Assembly: GCA_033964015.1 (NCBI GenBank)
Contig: CM066918.1
Span: 372,001 to 436,000, forward strand
DNA: 64,000 nt
Origin: Scolanthus callimorphus
Taxonomy: Eukaryota; Cnidaria; Anthozoa; Actiniaria; Edwardsiidae
Direction: 5' to 3'
Shown here: positions 16,611 to 28,200 of the stretch, piece by piece
Position numbering within the stretch: position 1 is the first letter of the stretch
Layout: each line of letters starts with the position of its first letter
Notes under the pieces: generated by a model
What the model saw: only the letters and a program-made list of their open reading frames with translations
Told to the model about the DNA's origin: nothing
Databases searched by the model: none
Program-made: the position numbers and the translations under genes

Positions 16611-18231
16611 ATGGCGTCTGTTGGAAGATCTGTGGTTCTCTTTGGCCGCTCTGCAACACGAATTCGAGCCGTGAACAGACGACTTTTACGTGGAGTTCAC
16701 TTCGATGAAGGTCCAGGAATGGTAAGGGAAAATTTTGCACAGAATTTCTAACTTCAAATATATATTTTTTAGTTCTAACAGTCAAACGTGCATACCGACC
16801 ATCTTGCGTCGACTCGGCCACCAAACGTGCTGTCGTTACTTCCATTCCACTCTTTGTAGAATGTTCTTAGGAATACAGGCGGACATTCAAGCTCTAAATG
16901 TAGAACATTTAGGAGGAAATTCTCCTAACTATTCTTTGAGAAATTTTAGTTTTTCTACCTAAAAAAGTCAGTGAGACATGCACTCCCGCACGATTTCACT
17001 TAGTTAGAAAAGATACTCCCTAAGATAGATTACTCTAATTACGGGAGGGACAGACAGCGGGTGTTCTACAGCCTGTAAAGGTGGCTGGGCACCACCGGCC
17101 TCTCAAGCTCGTGATCACATTTGATGTGTGGGAGTGACTGCATGCAGAATACCCCCTCATGTATATACCTTGCCAAAAACGTGTCAACTAGTCAAGCTGC
17201 ACACAGGTCAACCCATACAACATGTCCACTGTCATGTTCTGTCATGCACTACAAACCAAAGACAAAGTTTGATTTGTTAGCTATTACAGGGATAACATGT
17301 CACAATCTATGTACATCCTCTAAGAGGTTATTGGTGCAGCTCTGATAGATCTTTACACTCTAGCCAATCAGATTTTTCATGTGAAATTCCTTTGACAAAG
17401 CCAGTTTCTGAAAGGAATGTCTGCAGTTGCTTCTTTCGGCATTTCCCACTGGGGCTGCAAGCAGACTAAAATAAATCCCTCCTCTCAAGATTGCTAATTT
17501 CATCTTTAGTGGTACTTATTTGGAGGAAAGATATGTGTTGGGCAAGTGGATTTGTAGACCTGCTAACTTTAAAAAACATTTTAGCCGAGGTACTTTAGTT
17601 TTAGCCATCGTTTCACATTGAGGAGAAAAGACGACTGGCACCAACTTCCAAAAGTATGCCCAGGAATTGCTTGATTCTCAAGATCTTGACAATGGATGGT
17701 GATTGATCAGTTTCTTAATGAGCTATAATATGCATAATTTTCAGTGACCCAGCAAACTGCACTCAAAGGCAGATTCATGGCAGCCCACAGAACTGCTAAA
17801 ATTTATCCAGAAAAATATAGCTCAGCCTATTATGTGCCTGTTACAAAATGCCAAGTGATCTTAGTGAAACACATAACATGCAGCAGAATATCATTTTGTC
17901 GAGGTTTTTGCAGGCTGATAGAATGTAAAATTAATGAATGCTTTTGAGTAGATGAGAGCTTCAGACCAAGTGATAACTAACTAAACACTAATGGAATTAG
18001 TCTCACTCCTGATTTGCCTAGTGTATTATTAGTGTTCACTACTCATCTGAATCTTCTCTATGAGCTTTTGAAACTAACACAGGAATTGTGAAATTCTCTT
18101 TACAGAACATGCCATTTCAAACAAAGAACAAGCCACAGCTTCTGTTAGTCATGTGCACCTACCTGGGCACATGCTTCGCTCTCCCATTCGTTGCAGTTCG
18201 ATTCCAGATGGCAAAACAAGCCAACTCTTAA
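16611..18231 (+). CDS. COX7C: Cytochrome c oxidase subunit 7C, complete, 2 exons
   Basis: COX7C is a small nuclear-encoded subunit of respiratory complex IV in the mitochondrial inner membrane. Exon 1 is 16611-16721, ending ATG|GTAAGG; exon 2 is 18106-18231, after a TTTACAG acceptor; phase 0. The 78-residue product begins with an Arg-rich, acid-free presequence (residues 1 to about 28). It continues with the family hallmark HFDEGPG, the following MPFQ and Lys-rich patch, then one transmembrane helix at about residues 49-68 and a short C-terminal tail. The human precursor is 63 residues; the extra length is in the leader. The intron of 1384 bp holds no gene that I can support. Two ATTAAA signals follow the stop by about 200 nt. 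Confidence 0.92.
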
Positions 18232-18432
18232 CCAATTATGATCAAGTCAAGAACGTCTGTCAAGTGGTGTGAATTGTGTGCTGCTATTTTAAAGCTTGAA
18301 GACTTGATACCCTTAACAGAATGGGAACTCTTTAATTTAAAGTGTAATGGATTGTGTAATACTTGACAAGCATGTGCTGGATGCACTAGAACTGAAGAAA
18401 TTCAGTTGTATTGAATCTCTCAAGCATCTTTG

Positions 18433-18450
18433 ATTAAATGTGAAATTAAA
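18433..18450 (+). terminator. Tandem ATTAAA polyadenylation signals of COX7C
   Basis: ATTAAA occurs at 18433-18438 and again at 18445-18450, about 200 nt after the COX7C stop codon. Confidence 0.5.
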
Positions 18451-19202
18451 TGTTTTACATAGAAAGTTCATCTTGCTCCTCTTCAAACTCCTCCCTCCTT
18501 ATAAAAGTAGTTTCTAGTAATGGAACCAGGTTTAAAAGTTGCATTACTTTTCTATACAATTTGTGTTGTATTTTCATCAGGGAAAACACAGCTTTCCCTT
18601 TGCAACCTGGGATACACCTGGTTCAATTAACATTGCTCATGAAACTACTGTATGTACCTTTGAACCATGCATCATAGTTGGCAATGATAATTCTTGCCTG
18701 AAATCACAGTAGTTCATGTCAAGTTATCGCTCAAAGTAGTAAAGACAATGTTATTGAGTGTTGGTGAGTTTGGCTTGTTAAAAGCGACTGCACTATGATG
18801 CATGGTCCGTGATACATGGTTTTACTGAGCAAAAGGGTCGTATACTCCCATGTTTTTTTGTTTACACAAATACATTCAGACTGATTTTTGTTACTAGTTT
18901 ATTACCCGTGAATAAATTATCATGCTGTCTTTGAAGGGTGTTCGAATGGACGGCAACACAAATTGTTAACTATAATTACATGATTTGTCAATGCATTAAA
19001 AACATTGTACACAACTTTATTTCTGTAGAAAGTTTACGACCGCGACTCCCTCGCTACGAAAGTTCGTTTTAATGAGATATTGGTCACCCTGTGCTATACT
19101 ATGAAAACGGCGGGTCAGCCAAGTTAGCAGGGTCTGTCAGAGCCAGCATCTTTAAAATGCCCGAAAGACCTTGGGATGAGTTTCGGAGTTTCATTTGTTT
19201 AA

Positions 19203-19483
19203 TTACCACTGTATGCATTGCTACGCGACCTCAAAATTCAATGTTGCGATGGGCGATTGGCGATTTTTAACTGTCAATCAAACCAAAACGCTGGATTCGG
19301 CTGCTCACTTGATCAATATTGATTGCAAAATCAACTAAAATGGCTTTAAGTTATCCTTTAGCTTCCCTTGCCTAGAATGTTTAACTCTCTGTTCAAGAAA
19401 ATTGTTTTTAAAATTTTCTTGCGTAAAATCGCCCACCGCAAACAGTGAATTTGAAGGTCGCGTAGCAATGCATACAGTGGTAA
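19203..19483. mobile_element. 281-bp MITE
   Basis: The left arm TTACCACTGTATGCATTGCT is matched exactly, inverted, at the right end (AGCAATGCATACAGTGGTAA). The arms continue through CGCGACCT. The interior contains a second inverted pair, GGGCGATT and AATCGCCC. Confidence 0.8.
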
Positions 19484-20961
19484 ATGGGGGCAAATTGGGT
19501 CTCCATGTGATAATACTCCCGGTGTTGTTTTGTGCTGTATATTTTCAGGGACCCCCTTTTGAGGTTTAGAGGTTTTATTTTATTCTAGGCGCCCCTACCC
19601 CCTCAACCCCTTATTTTTTCAAGGACCCCCCAATTTCTCATCAGTCCACCCAAACAAGCCGTCCAGCAAAGGTCTCCAACACAAGAGCTGAAAATACACC
19701 GATAAAACTAGAGGTATGTATTGAAGTTGATAGTTGTAGACTTCACTGCTCGCAGGGTCGTTTTGAAACGATATTGACTGGCTTGTCCAATCAGCACTGT
19801 GGCGTGTTTTGTTTAACAGAACGATTTGAGTTCGATCGGCTCTCTCTGCCTGTGCGTAATTGCGAATTACTCACGACAGTCATTTGAAATCCGCTCTAGT
19901 ACGGACGAGAGATTTTCGATGAAAAATCGCGTGAAATATAGGACGAGGGTAAAAACGGTCTCTGGCCTTTGAAACCCACGGGAAACGCTTGCTACGCAGG
20001 CCAAGAATGAGCTAACAAAGTACAAGGCCGTGCTGGGGTGGCACGGCCCCCGGCCCCTGTAAGCGCTACGGCACTGAAGTAACAATAAATTTGTTGTATA
20101 CAAACACAAGTATCCGAACAATAACGAAGTCAGAATTGAAAGCCCGATATAAATGAAGACTGTAGACCCTGCGTCTGTCCGAGTATAGTAGGGTTTACAT
20201 TAGGCGGTTTCCAGCCTTGCCACACGGAGGTGTGGAAATAGTCGAAGCCTGGTGTAAGATATATAGTGTATTATAATAGGCCCTGTCTAGTTCGTCTGTC
20301 ACATGGTTGTACTATGGAGAGCAAAAAAGAATTGGATCATAATAATTCGTCTGGAATTTGTGCACCTGCTGGTAGACAATTTGGACAAATTTGGTTTATG
20401 CGGCGTACTATATCTCGTGCGAGTTTCTCAGTTTTGGATGGAAATTTGCCCTCAGTCATGCTCTGTTGATTCTAAGCATATCACACTGCTATTACTGTAG
20501 CATAACAATTCCGATGCTTGAAGAATTATATTATAGAAAAGCAAGCATGAGTTATTTCAGAATTAGCAAGCTCGAAATGCTAAAAATAATATTTCCTTAA
20601 TTTGGAGCTAATCAAACCTTCACATCTCAACTGGTAGCCTGCTCACAGGCGTTGGAGAGTAGTTTTAGGTCACGCGAGTTTGCCTTCGCGTGGCCGCCAT
20701 CTTGGATTTGTCACATTTCGATCTATTGAAAATTTCGGATTCTGATAATCGCAACTACGGTTGTGCCGATTGTTGGCTGTACGGCCTGTAGACAAATAGC
20801 CCTAGATGTTTGAATTTATGGGCCGTTTATGTTTTGGCATTTCAGTAAGGGTCAGTAAGAGGAGAGATGACGTAAGCGATACGGTGAAATGTATATATAT
20901 ATCCACATAGAGTACCCACATATATATATATATATTATTATCAATTGTTTTCAAAAAATAA

Positions 20962-21104
20962 CAGCGGCGTAGCCAGGAATTTCTGAAGAGGGGGGGGGGG
21001 GGGGGGATAGTGAAAACATGGGACGAAAATGCTCAAATTTCCTCCAGCAAATACAGTAAATGTATGGGAAAATTTCCGAGAAAGACCCCCCTGGCTACGC
21101 CCTG
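20962..21104. mobile_element. 143-bp hAT-like MITE with poly-G tract
   Basis: The ends are CAGCGGCGTAGCCAGG and CCTGGCTACGCCCTG. A run of 17 G at 20990-21006 lies inside. The flanks are A-rich, so a target duplication cannot be judged. Confidence 0.65.
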
Positions 21105-21202
21105 AAAAAAAAGTTGCGGATTCGGATTGAGGCGAAACTTTGTGCAGATCGTCGGATTTTTTCATAAAAAAATTGAACGGTTCGGTGGATTTGACAGAAA
21201 CG

Positions 21203-21383
21203 TAGCCTGCGTAGCAAGAGTTTCCGTGAAGTGCCCGAAGTTTGATGATTTGGTTGCGCGAAGTATGGGGCGTGAAAGAAAATGGAGAGTAGGGAGGGGG
21301 TGGGGAGAGAAGAAAAGTTAGGGTTTAGGAAACATGGTTCTCTGTCTCCTGAAACCCCACGGAAACGCTTGCTACGCAGGCTA
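21203..21383. mobile_element. 181-bp MITE
   Basis: TAGCCTGCGTAGCAAGAGTT at the left is matched, inverted with one change, by AACGCTTGCTACGCAGGCTA at the right, and the arms extend through TTTCCGTG. A related end occurs alone near 19980. Confidence 0.75.
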
Positions 21384-21503
21384 ACAGAAACGCACTTGCT
21401 AAAACTTTCTGCATTCATTGTACTGCCAGCGCGTTGCGTGTATTTTCTAAACAAAACACTAAAAAAATCACTGACTGTGGAATACATAGAGATTATTACA
21501 TGG

Positions 21504-21564
21504 TAAGAACTTGATATCGTTTTTATTCACTAGTGAATAATACGATATCAAGCTCTTGCTATGT
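21504..21564. repeat. Palindrome upstream of creatinase
   Basis: AGAACTTGATATCGT and its near-inverse ACGATATCAAGCTCT surround the perfect palindrome TATTCACTAGTGAATA. Related ATGATATCGTATCATTCACT and CACTGGTG words follow at about 21645-21690. This is probably a degraded foldback MITE. Confidence 0.6.
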
Positions 21565-21986
21565 CATAATTTGTTTATTATATACTCTGAGTCTGATAAA
21601 ATAGCAAAAAAATAAAGAAAAATTGCATTTTATTCGTGCCGTGAATGATATCGTATCATTCACTGATACGATTTTTGTTCACTGGTGTTATCACATGGTA
21701 TCTGGTCACAGTATATAATAATATAATATTACACAACGTCTTCGCTCATGGGTCTGCTCAATGATTGCATCGTCTGGTTGATTCAGCTAGCTTTCATACC
21801 GTATCTTAAAATCAATTTCAGGAACTGAGCCCTTGTTTTTTTGGTCTGCTGACCTTATGGCCTCACAAGGACCACAGAAATTTAGAACTTGTTTTGCTTC
21901 GACGCTGGGCGCTGATCCTTACCTTCGCTTGTGCTTGCGTTCACTTAGTTTGTGAGGAGTGGCCCCTGTTGAATCTTCGTGCCAAG

Positions 21987-24597
21987 ATGTTACCTACACT
22001 GACCACTGGTGCTTTACGCGCGGCCCGTTTGACCTGCTCAAGGATCCGTCGTTTACAGCATTCTGGGACGATACCCGACTCTCAGCACAAACACCTGCCA
22101 CGATCGCTACGGCTGTTCAATGGAGAAAAGGTAGATGTTTTAGGCTTTTATGGGTACTACCTTTCAGTCGTCAACTGGACAACCATCTTCTGAAACCAGG
22201 CGTCAAATCACGTGTGCGTTCGAGAGTAACCCAAACTTATTAATGTATAATAAGGGCCGAGGATTGATCTGTGGCACTCCGTTTCAAGTACACTATATTT
22301 TTCCACAGGTTCCACAAACATTCTCGTCCCAAGAGATGGAGCGGCGCCTGGGCATGTTGCGTAATCACATGGCCGCAGAAAATATGGATGCATGCGTACT
22401 AACGTCCTACCATAATATCAACTACTTTACGGATTTTCTGTACTGCTATTTTGGTCGTCAATATGCTGCTATTGTAACACATGACAAGGTTACTACGGTA
22501 TCTGCAAGTAAGTAAATACTCAAGGTTAATACTCCCCATTATTTCGCTCGCCACACCACTCCTTCCAATGGTTAGCCGCAGTTGCATAATTAACGTTTCT
22601 AAGGTGCCTGATTGTTTACACTTGCAGACATTGACTACGGTCAGCCGTGGCGTCGCACGTACGGCGACAACATCGTGTACACAGACTGGCACAAAGACAA
22701 CTACTATCACGTGATCAACCAAGAGCTACAGGGGGTCAAGAGGGTTGGATTGGAGTTCGATCACATGCATCTGGTCATGAAGGACAAATTTCAGGCGGCT
22801 ATTCCTGGCGCACAGCAGGTACAAATAACAGGATAATAATTATGAAAGACATGAAACTGGCGGTGTAACGTGCTAACGCAGGGAAAAATCATTTGCGAAC
22901 TCGTTCATTCAGCCTCTTGTCTCACCTCATTCCCGATTTCAAACATTTAGGTGGACGTGGGAGAACCTACAATGCGAATGCGCATGCTCAAATCCGCGGA
23001 GGAGATCGCTCACATCAAGCAAGGTGCCAACGTGTGCGACGTGGGAGGTCAGGCAGGAGCAGAGGCGATCTGCGAGGGCGTCCCCGAGTATGAGGTGGCG
23101 CTAGCATCGACCGGTGCTATGGTGCGAGAAATCGCCAAACGATATCCTCATGCTGAACTCATGGACAGTAAGTTCGAATTTGCTTGTACAGCGTTAATCC
23201 ACATAGCAAACTACCGTCACAGACTGCCTCCAAAGCTTGGAAATAGAAATTGTAGGTGGTACGCGTGTTTGTGCCGTTTTTAGACCTTCCCAGACCTGCC
23301 TGTCTGGATAATCAAACACTGTTGGTTCCTCATCAATTTCTTTGCCAGAAATATTTTAGCACAATCAAGAGCCCATTAGAATGAAGCAGTTTGACAAATG
23401 GTTGTTGTGTGGTTGTCGATGATGACGATGATGATGCCGTTGTTGTTGATGATGCTGATGATCGGTCTTTGTTTTTATTTTGTCAGCGTGGACGTGGTTT
23501 CAGTCCGGCATCAATACTGACGGAGCGCATAACCCTGTGACGTCACGTAAGGTCCAGAAAGGAGATATCCTGAGCATGAACAACTTCTCCATGATCGCTG
23601 GGTTAGTCAAGTTTAGATATTTTCGGATATTTAGATTATAAGATATAATACGGGCGATATAATACGGAAATGCAGACGTATCTGGGGCGACGAAAAACTC
23701 CATACTAGTCCAATACTCTGACAAATTTATGCATGGTATTGTTCTTCCCCGTTGTATTGCCTCGTTCTATAATACACTCCATTGCACTCCATTGTTTTAG
23801 ACAATGCCTTGCATAAATTTGTCAGTGTATTGGACAACCCTCAAAAACTCAAGCAACGATTAAAATCTCTGCCCATGTTACACGCACAGGGCTATTGAGT
23901 CAAAGACCACGAGTGTGAGAGGAATAATTGTATTAGTCATCCAGCTAGTAGGTCTGTTTTACAGCTGGGCATAAGTCACAAGCCAAACTCGACACTTTTG
24001 GACCACAAGTGGATTTTGACTAATTTCGTTTATTCTCAAGATTCTTTGTCTCCTCTGTCCCCTGACAGAAATACAATAATGAAGTTATCTAGCCTCCCTA
24101 CGTATATCGCTATCGCTTTATCTTGTCTATTCTATAATTTCCCCATTAGATATTACACCGCATTAGAACGAACCATGTTCTATGACCACGTGCCGTCTGT
24201 TCGCAACATGGAATTATGGGAAGCGAATGTCGAGGTTCACCGTCGAGGCCTTGAACTCATCAAACCTGGTGCACGATGCTGTGATATCGCCAAAGAACTG
24301 AATGAAATCTTCCTCAGCAAAAACCTTCTACAGTACCGTACCTTCGGCTATGGTCATTCATTCGGGGTTCTTAGTCACTATTATGGCCGCGAGGCTGGGC
24401 TTGAATTGCGAGAGGATGTTGAGACGGTTCTACAACCCAACATGGTTGTTTCCATGGAGCCTATGCTGACGATACCGGAGGGTCAACCGGGAGCAGGGGG
24501 TTATAGAGAGCACGATATTTTAGTCGTTACTGAAAATAGTAGCGAGAACATTACGGGGTTCCCATTTGGGCCAGAACACAACATCATCAAGAACTGA
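21987..24597 (+). CDS. Creatinase (creatine amidinohydrolase), complete, 6 exons, mitochondrial-type leader
   Basis: Creatinase (EC 3.5.3.3) hydrolyses creatine to sarcosine and urea. It is a metal-free member of the pita-bread peptidase M24 fold. Exons: 21987-22130, 22309-22507, 22628-22818, 22951-23167, 23487-23601 and 24150-24597. All are GT-AG and in frame, 1314 nt and 437 residues. Residues 49-437 align throughout with bacterial creatinase (about 400 residues). Expected active-site residues are kept: Phe96 and Arg98 (FGRQY), His265 (GAHNPVT), Glu295 (YYTALERT), His358 (GYGHSF), Arg369 (YYGREAG), Glu392 (SMEPM) and His410 (REHDIL). Residues 1 to about 27 are rich in Arg and Thr with no acid, like a mitochondrial presequence. 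The start is the first ATG in this frame; the frame stays open upstream, but only to a TTG. The enzyme is best known from bacteria, so an animal copy with five introns suggests an old transfer or a rarely noted animal gene. Confidence 0.92.
23708..23833. mobile_element. 126-bp MITE in creatinase intron 5
   Basis: GTCCAATACTCTGACAAATT and its near-inverse AATTTGTCAGTGTATTGG bound the segment, with inner arms TTATGCATGGTATTG and CAATGCCTTGCATAA. It sits well inside the last intron. Confidence 0.7.
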
Positions 24598-25281
24598 GTT
24601 TCACGCGTGTCCAGAAAAGAATAATCTCGTCCAAATGTTGTTGAAAAAAATATGAACCTACCCCAAACAAAAGTGAAAAAAATTGGACCCTCCCTTTAGA
24701 CACGCGAAAAAATTAGGACCCTCCTCACAATAATAGGAGCCCCCCCCCCCCCCCCCGCTAAATAATGACACGTCCCTAATCACCCTAAACACCAACAAAA
24801 CTAACCACATCCCTTTACACTGAACATTAACCATTCTAGAAAAATATCAATAATTGATAGGAAATTCTGTTCTCATTTTAAATCGGTATATGTATAGTAA
24901 TGTGATAATAATCTAGACTTATACATTTTGTAATCAATTTATCAATGTCCATAAGGAAATAGGAATATGTGAAAATTAATGCAGATAAATAAAGAAATGA
25001 TGCATGTGATTACTGGCTCCAGACAGCCCTCCATTACAAGCTATGCTGATTTATTCAACCCGTGGAAAACCAAATTGAATTCGAAATAGAATAATTCAAC
25101 CTCTAGTTAAGAGTATTTCTCTGTTTTCCTGTGTTGCACGTCAAAGATAATTTTCCTCAGTAAATACTAAGCTTATACGCAAATCAACAAGGAAAATAAT
25201 AATAAATAATAATAAGGGAACATATTTTGTGCAAAAATAAGTAACTTGATTTGTTTTTTCAATGCAATCGCCGGGACAGGA
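24598..25281. other. 3' flank of creatinase up to the satellite
   Basis: AATAAA at 24988-24993, about 390 nt after the stop, is a possible polyadenylation signal. A run of 17 C stands at 24740-24756. The rest is AT-rich and I see no gene. Confidence 0.5.
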
Positions 25282-28200
25282 CAAGGGTGGGTCTCGTGCA
25301 CTAAAAGCCAGACGGCATTGATACTACAGAGAGCATCAATATCCCCTTACAAGGGTGAGTCTCGTGCACTAAGCAGCCAGACGGCATTGATACTACAGAG
25401 AGCATCAACACCCCCTTACAAGGGTGAGTCTCGTGCACTAAGCAGCCAGACGGCATTGATACTACTGAGAGCATCAACACCCCCTTACAAGGGTGAGTCT
25501 CGTGCACTAAGCAGCCAGACGGCATTGATACTACTGAGAGCATCAATACCCCCTTACAAGGGTGAGTCTCGCGCACTAAGCAGCCAGACGGCATTGATAC
25601 TACTGAGAGCATCAACACCCCCTTACAAGGGTGAGTCTCGTGCACTAAGCAGCCAGACGGCATTGATACTACTGAGAGCATCAACACCCCTTACAAGGGT
25701 GAGTCTCGTGCACTAAGCAGCCAGACGGCATTGATACTACAGAGAGCATCAACACCCCCTTACAAGGGTGAGTCTCGTGCACTAAGCAGCCAGACGGCAT
25801 TGATACTACTGAGAGCATCAATACCTCCTTACAAGGGTGAGTCTCGCGCACTAAGCAGCCAGACGGCATTAATACTACAGAGAGCATCAACACCCCTTAC
25901 AAGGGTGAGTCTCGCGCACTAAGCAGCCAGACGGAATTGATACTACAGAGAGCATCAATACCTCCTTACAAGGGTGAGTCTCGCGCACTAAGCAGCCAGA
26001 CGGCATTAATACTACAGAGAGCATCAATACCCCCTTACAAGGGTGGGTCTTGCGCACTAAGCAGCCAGACGGCATTGATACTACAGAGAGCATCAATACC
26101 CCTTACAAGGGTGAGTCTCGTGCACTAAGCAGCCAGACGGCATTGATACTACAGAGAGCATCAACACCCCCTTACAAGGGTGAGTCTCGCGCACTAAGCA
26201 GCCAGACGGCATTGATACTACTGAGAGCATCAACACCCCCTTACAAGGGTGAGTCTCGCGCACTAAGCAGCCAGACGGCATTGATACTACAGAGAGCATC
26301 AACACCCCCTTACAAGGGTGGGTCTCGCGCACTAGGCAGCCAGACGGCATTGATACTACAGAGAGCATCAACACCCCCTTACAAGGGTGAGTCTCGCGCA
26401 CTAAGCAGCCAGACGGCATTGATACTACAGAGAGCATCAACACCCCTTACAAGGGTGGGTCTCGCGCACTAGGCAGCCAGACGGCATTGATACTACAGAG
26501 AGCATCAACACCTCCTTACAAGGGTGAGTCTCGCGCACTAGGCAGCCAGACGGCATTGATACTACAGAGAGCATCAACACCCCCTTACAAGGGTGAGTCT
26601 CGCGCACTAAGCAGCCAGACGGCATTGATACTACAGAGAGCATCAACACCCCCTTACAAGGGTGAGTCTCGCGCACTAAGCAGCCAGACGGCATTGATAC
26701 TACAGAGAGCATCAATACCCCCTTACAAGGGTGAGTCTCGCGCACTAAGCAGCCAGACGGCATTGATACTACTGAGAGCATCAACACCCCCTTACAAGGG
26801 TGAGTCTCGCGCACTAGGCAGCCAGACGGCATTGATACTATAGAGAGCATCAACACCCCCTTACAAGGGTGGGTCTCGCGCACTAAGCAGCCAGACGGCA
26901 TTGATACTACAGAGAGCATCAATACCCCTTACAAGGGTGAGTCTCGCGCACTAGGCAGCCAGACGGCATTGATACTATAGAGAGCATCAACACCCCTTAC
27001 AAGGGTGGGTCTCGCGCACTAAGCAGCCAGACGGCATTGATACTACAGAGAGCATCAACACCCCTTACAAGGGTGAGTCTCGCGCACTAGGCAGCCAGAC
27101 GGCATTGATACTACAGAGAGCATCAACACCCCCTTACAAGGGTGGGTCTCGCGCACTAAGCAGCCAGACGGCATTGATACTACAGAGAGCATCAACACCC
27201 CCTTACAAGGGTGGGTCTCGCGCACTAAGCAGCCAGACGGCATTGATACTATAGAGAGCATCAACACCCCCTTACAAGGGTGAGTCTCGCGCACTAGGCA
27301 GCCAGACGGCATTGATACTACAGAGAGCATCAACACCCCCTTACAAGGGTGAGTCTCGCGCACTAAGCAGCCAGACGGCATTGATACTACAGAGAGCATC
27401 AACACCCCCTTACAAGGGTGAGTCTCGCGCACTAAGCAGCCAGACGGCATTGATACTACAGAGAGCATCAACACCCCCTTACAAGGGTGAGTCTCGCGCA
27501 CTAAGCAGCCAGACGGAATTGATACTACAGAGAGCATCAATACCTCCTTACAAGGGTGAGTCTCGCGCACTAAGCAGCCAGACGGCATTAATACTACAGA
27601 GAGCATCAATACCCCCTTACAAGGGTGGGTCTTGCGCACTAAGCAGCCAGACGGCATTGATACTACAGAGAGCATCAATACCCCCTTACAAGGGTGAGTC
27701 TCGTGCACTAAGCAGCCAGACGGCATTGATACTACAGAGAGCATCAACACCCCTTACAAGGGTGAGTCTCGCGCACTAGGCAGCCAGACGGCATTGATAC
27801 TACAGAGAGCATCAACACCCCCTTACAAGGGTGAGTCTCGCGCACTAACAGCCAGACGGCATTGATACTACAGAGAGCATCAACACCCCCTTACAAGGGT
27901 GAGTCTCGCGCACTAAGCAGCCAGACGGCATTGATACTACTGAGAGCATCAACACCCCCTTACAAGGGTGAGTCTCGCGCACTAAGCAGCCAGACGGCAT
28001 TGATACTACAGAGAGCATCAACACCCCCTTACAAGGGTGAGTCTCGCGCACTAAGCAGCCAGACGGCATTGATACTACAGAGAGCATCAACACCCCCTTA
28101 CAAGGGTGAGTCTCGTGCACTAAGCAGCCAGACGGCATTGATACTACAGAGAGCATCAACACCCCTTACAAGGGTGAGTCTCGCGCACTAACAGCCAGAC

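Larger units (their letters stand above)
18451..21986. other. Intergenic stretch rich in MITE fragments
   Basis: No coding exon is supportable between COX7C and creatinase. The stretch holds MITEs at 19203-19483, 20962-21104 and 21203-21383, and a palindrome near 21530. A solo copy of the GGAAACGCTTGCTACGCAGG end at about 19980-20003 matches the right end of the 21203-21383 element. There is a TA-rich microsatellite near 20890-20938. The last 150 bp must contain the creatinase promoter. Confidence 0.6.

Noticed and set aside
21894..21986. N-terminal extension of creatinase with a secretory-looking segment
   Set aside because: The open frame starts at a TTG; the first ATG is 21987, where a mitochondrial-type leader begins.
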